Shown: positions 4,275-5,847 of the stretch, in pieces
Layout of the letters: each line of letters begins with the position of its first letter
Position numbering within the stretch: position 1 is the stretch's first letter
DNA from: Chloroflexota bacterium
Lineage (GTDB): Bacteria > Chloroflexota > Ktedonobacteria > Ktedonobacterales > Ktedonobacteraceae
Length of the DNA stretch: 5,847 bases
Assembly: GCA_021828635.1 (NCBI GenBank)
Contig: JAJZEJ010000611.1
Span: 1 to 5,847, forward strand
Reading direction: 5' to 3'
Position numbers and translations under genes: made by a program
Notes under the pieces: model-generated
The model's input: only the letters and a program-made list of their open reading frames with translations
What the model was told of the DNA's origin: nothing
The model's database searches: none

Positions 4275-5847
4275 ATGAATAATGATGGACATATCAACGA
4301 ACAGAGTAAAGATCAGAGCCTCAACGAGTTCCGCGAACACCCAGAACATAAGGAACTGACGACTAATGAAGGAGTAGCTATTCCCCATACCGACGATTCA
4401 TTAAAAGCAGGCGAGCGCGGCCCTACACTCATGGAAGACTTTCACTTCCGCGAGAAGATCACGCACTTCGACCACGAACGCATCCCTGAGCGCGTCGTCC
4501 ATGCACGCGGCAATGCAGCTCATGGCTACTTCCAGGTCTATGAACCAATGGCCGAATATACCAAAGCCAGCTTCTTACAAGACCCATCGGTCAAAACGCC
4601 AGTCTTTGTGCGCTTCTCAACAGTGGCAGGCTCACGCGGCTCAGCCGATACAGTGCGTGATGTACGTGGCTTCGCTACCAAGTTCTATACCTCTGATGGT
4701 ATCTTCGATCTAGTAGGCAACAACATCCCCATCTTCTTCATTCAGGATGCCATCAAGTTTCCTGATCTGGTACATGCAATCAAGCCGGAACCACACAACG
4801 AAATTCCGCAAGCGGCAACAGCACATGATACCGCATGGGATTTTTTCTCGCTTGTGCCAGAATCAACACACATGATTATGTGGTTACTTTCGGACCGCGC
4901 ACTTCCACGCAGCCAGCGTATGATGGAGGGTTTCGGCATCCACACCTTCCGTTTTGTCAATGATAAGGGACAGTCACGTTTCATCAAGTTTCACTGGAAA
5001 CCGCTTCTGGGCATGCATTCGCTGACCTGGGATGAATCGCAGAAACTGGCGGGCCAGAACCCCGACTGGTTGCGACAAGACCTCTGGGAGGCTATCGAAC
5101 ACGGCGACTACCCGGAGTACGAGTTCGGCGTCCAGATGATCGAAGAGTCAGACGAGTTCGCCTTCCCTTTTGATATACTGGATGCCACCAAAATCTGGCC
5201 CGAAGAACTGGTACCAGTGCGACGCATCGGTAAGATGACGCTCAACCGCAATCCTGACAACTACTTCGCCGAGACGGAACAGGTGGCCTTCCATACCGGC
5301 AACCTGGTACCCGGCATTGATGTCAGCGACGACCCACTGCTACAAGGGCGTCTCTTCTCTTACCTGGATACACAGTTGATTCGCCTGGGTGGTCCCAACT
5401 TCGCCGAGCTACCTATCAATCGCCCCATCAACGAAGTGCATAACAACCAGCGCGATGGCTATATGCGCTACACCATCAATACTAATCGTACCAGCTACTA
5501 CCCCAACTCGCTTGGTGGTGGCTATCCTCAAGTAGCACAGCCTAACGATCACGGTTACACACACTACCCGGAACATGTCGAGGGGCGCAAGATTCGTGGG
5601 CGTAGCGAACTGTTTAGAGACTACTTTAGCCAGGCCACGCTCTTCTGGCGCAGCCTGAGTACTGCCGAGCAACAACATCTGATCGAGGCAGCGCATTTTG
5701 AATTGGGCAAGGTCGAGAGCCGTGAGGTACGCGAACGCATGGTGGGTCTCTTTAATCAAGTTGATTATGATCTGGCGGTACAAGTCGCCGAAGGTATTGG
5801 CATACCCGCTCCTACCAGTAAGGCTACGCCGCAGTTCGTGCCGCCAT
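4275..5847 (+). CDS. katE: Large-subunit (HPII-like) catalase, 3' end beyond window
   Basis: Haem catalase converting hydrogen peroxide to water and oxygen in the cytoplasm. The 524 codons visible have no stop. Landmarks fit HPII spacing exactly: catalytic H76 in VVHARG (HPII His128), S115 in RFSTVAGS, catalytic N149 in VGNN (HPII Asn201), F154 stacking on haem, and haem ligand Y363 with R359 in RLFSYLDTQ (HPII Tyr415 and Arg411). The block [20 protein letters not shown] and [14 protein letters not shown] are features of clade 2 large subunits and not of small-subunit enzymes. Such proteins usually continue into a DJ-1/PfpI-like flavodoxin-fold domain; the window ends just where that would begin. 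The N-terminal arm is about 52 residues shorter than in E. coli HPII. ATG 4275 has GGAG at 4262-4265, nine bases upstream. No clear promoter or PerR/OxyR site is visible; TTGACT at 4199-4204 lacks a matching -10. Confidence 0.95.
   Translation, partial: MNNDGHINEQSKDQSLNEFREHPEHKELTTNEGVAIPHTDDSLKAGERGPTLMEDFHFREKITHFDHERIPERVVHARGNAAHGYFQVYEPMAEYTKASFLQDPSVKTPVFVRFSTVAGSRGSADTVRDVRGFATKFYTSDGIFDLVGNNIPIFFIQDAIKFPDLVHAIKPEPHNEIPQAATAHDTAWDFFSLVPESTHMIMWLLSDRALPRSQRMMEGFGIHTFRFVNDKGQSRFIKFHWKPLLGMHSLTWDESQKLAGQNPDWLRQDLWEAIEHGDYPEYEFGVQMIEESDEFAFPFDILDATKIWPEELVPVRRIGKMTLNRNPDNYFAETEQVAFHTGNLVPGIDVSDDPLLQGRLFSYLDTQLIRLGGPNFAELPINRPINEVHNNQRDGYMRYTINTNRTSYYPNSLGGGYPQVAQPNDHGYTHYPEHVEGRKIRGRSELFRDYFSQATLFWRSLSTAEQQHLIEAAHFELGKVESREVRERMVGLFNQVDYDLAVQVAEGIGIPAPTSKATPQFVPP

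Noticed and set aside
5409..5783. A 124-codon minus-strand ORF within the catalase
   Set aside because: It is the antisense shadow of a clearly conserved catalase frame.

Overview
This window reads as an accessory chromosomal stretch from a free-living bacterium of moderate GC. Gene style is bacterial: Shine-Dalgarno starts, a mercury resistance relic, a bacterial protocatechuate-pathway type decarboxylase and a large-subunit catalase. The short zinc-ribbon/two-helix membrane protein at the left resembles orphan families I associate with Ktedonobacteria (Chloroflexota). That placement is an impression from protein style and cannot be proved from the sequence alone.

Layout. At 61-579 (+) lies an intact small membrane protein of unknown function. 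A 30-bp near-perfect inverted repeat (619-700) separates it from a decayed major facilitator (MFS) transporter on the minus strand (751-about 1340). The transporter keeps only its C-terminal half, with one frameshift and one in-frame amber codon. It abuts, head to head, the C-terminal part of mercuric reductase merA on the plus strand (about 1341-2201), which has lost its FAD/active-site N-terminus and its NADPH-binding GxGxxG. Both genes are broken at the same point, so one deletion or rearrangement probably removed both 5' ends and whatever lay between them. Downstream, merB (organomercurial lyase, 2246-2896) is open and keeps its catalytic Cys/Asp/Cys residues, but its N-terminal domain looks about 25 residues short. 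The segment is best read as a dying mercury resistance locus.

From 2897 to 3724 there is no convincing large gene. This 0.8-kb stretch holds a tRNA-Gly(TCC)-like sequence with perfect anticodon and T arms and an encoded CCA, but without a normal D arm. It also holds two copies of a GAACAC-type dyad, a perfect 11-bp inverted repeat, a small hairpin overlapping a Shine-Dalgarno sequence before a possible 58-residue basic ORF, and five copies of the heptamer CCTGCCT.

The right end is conventional: a 4-carboxymuconolactone decarboxylase-family protein (3725-4117) and then a large-subunit (HPII-like) catalase starting at 4275 and running off the window. The two are on the same strand, 157 bp apart, and may serve aromatic or peroxide metabolism separately. 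I see no strong evidence of a wholly new system. The most unusual observations are the two-gene breakpoint in the mer region and the D-arm-deficient tRNA-like sequence.
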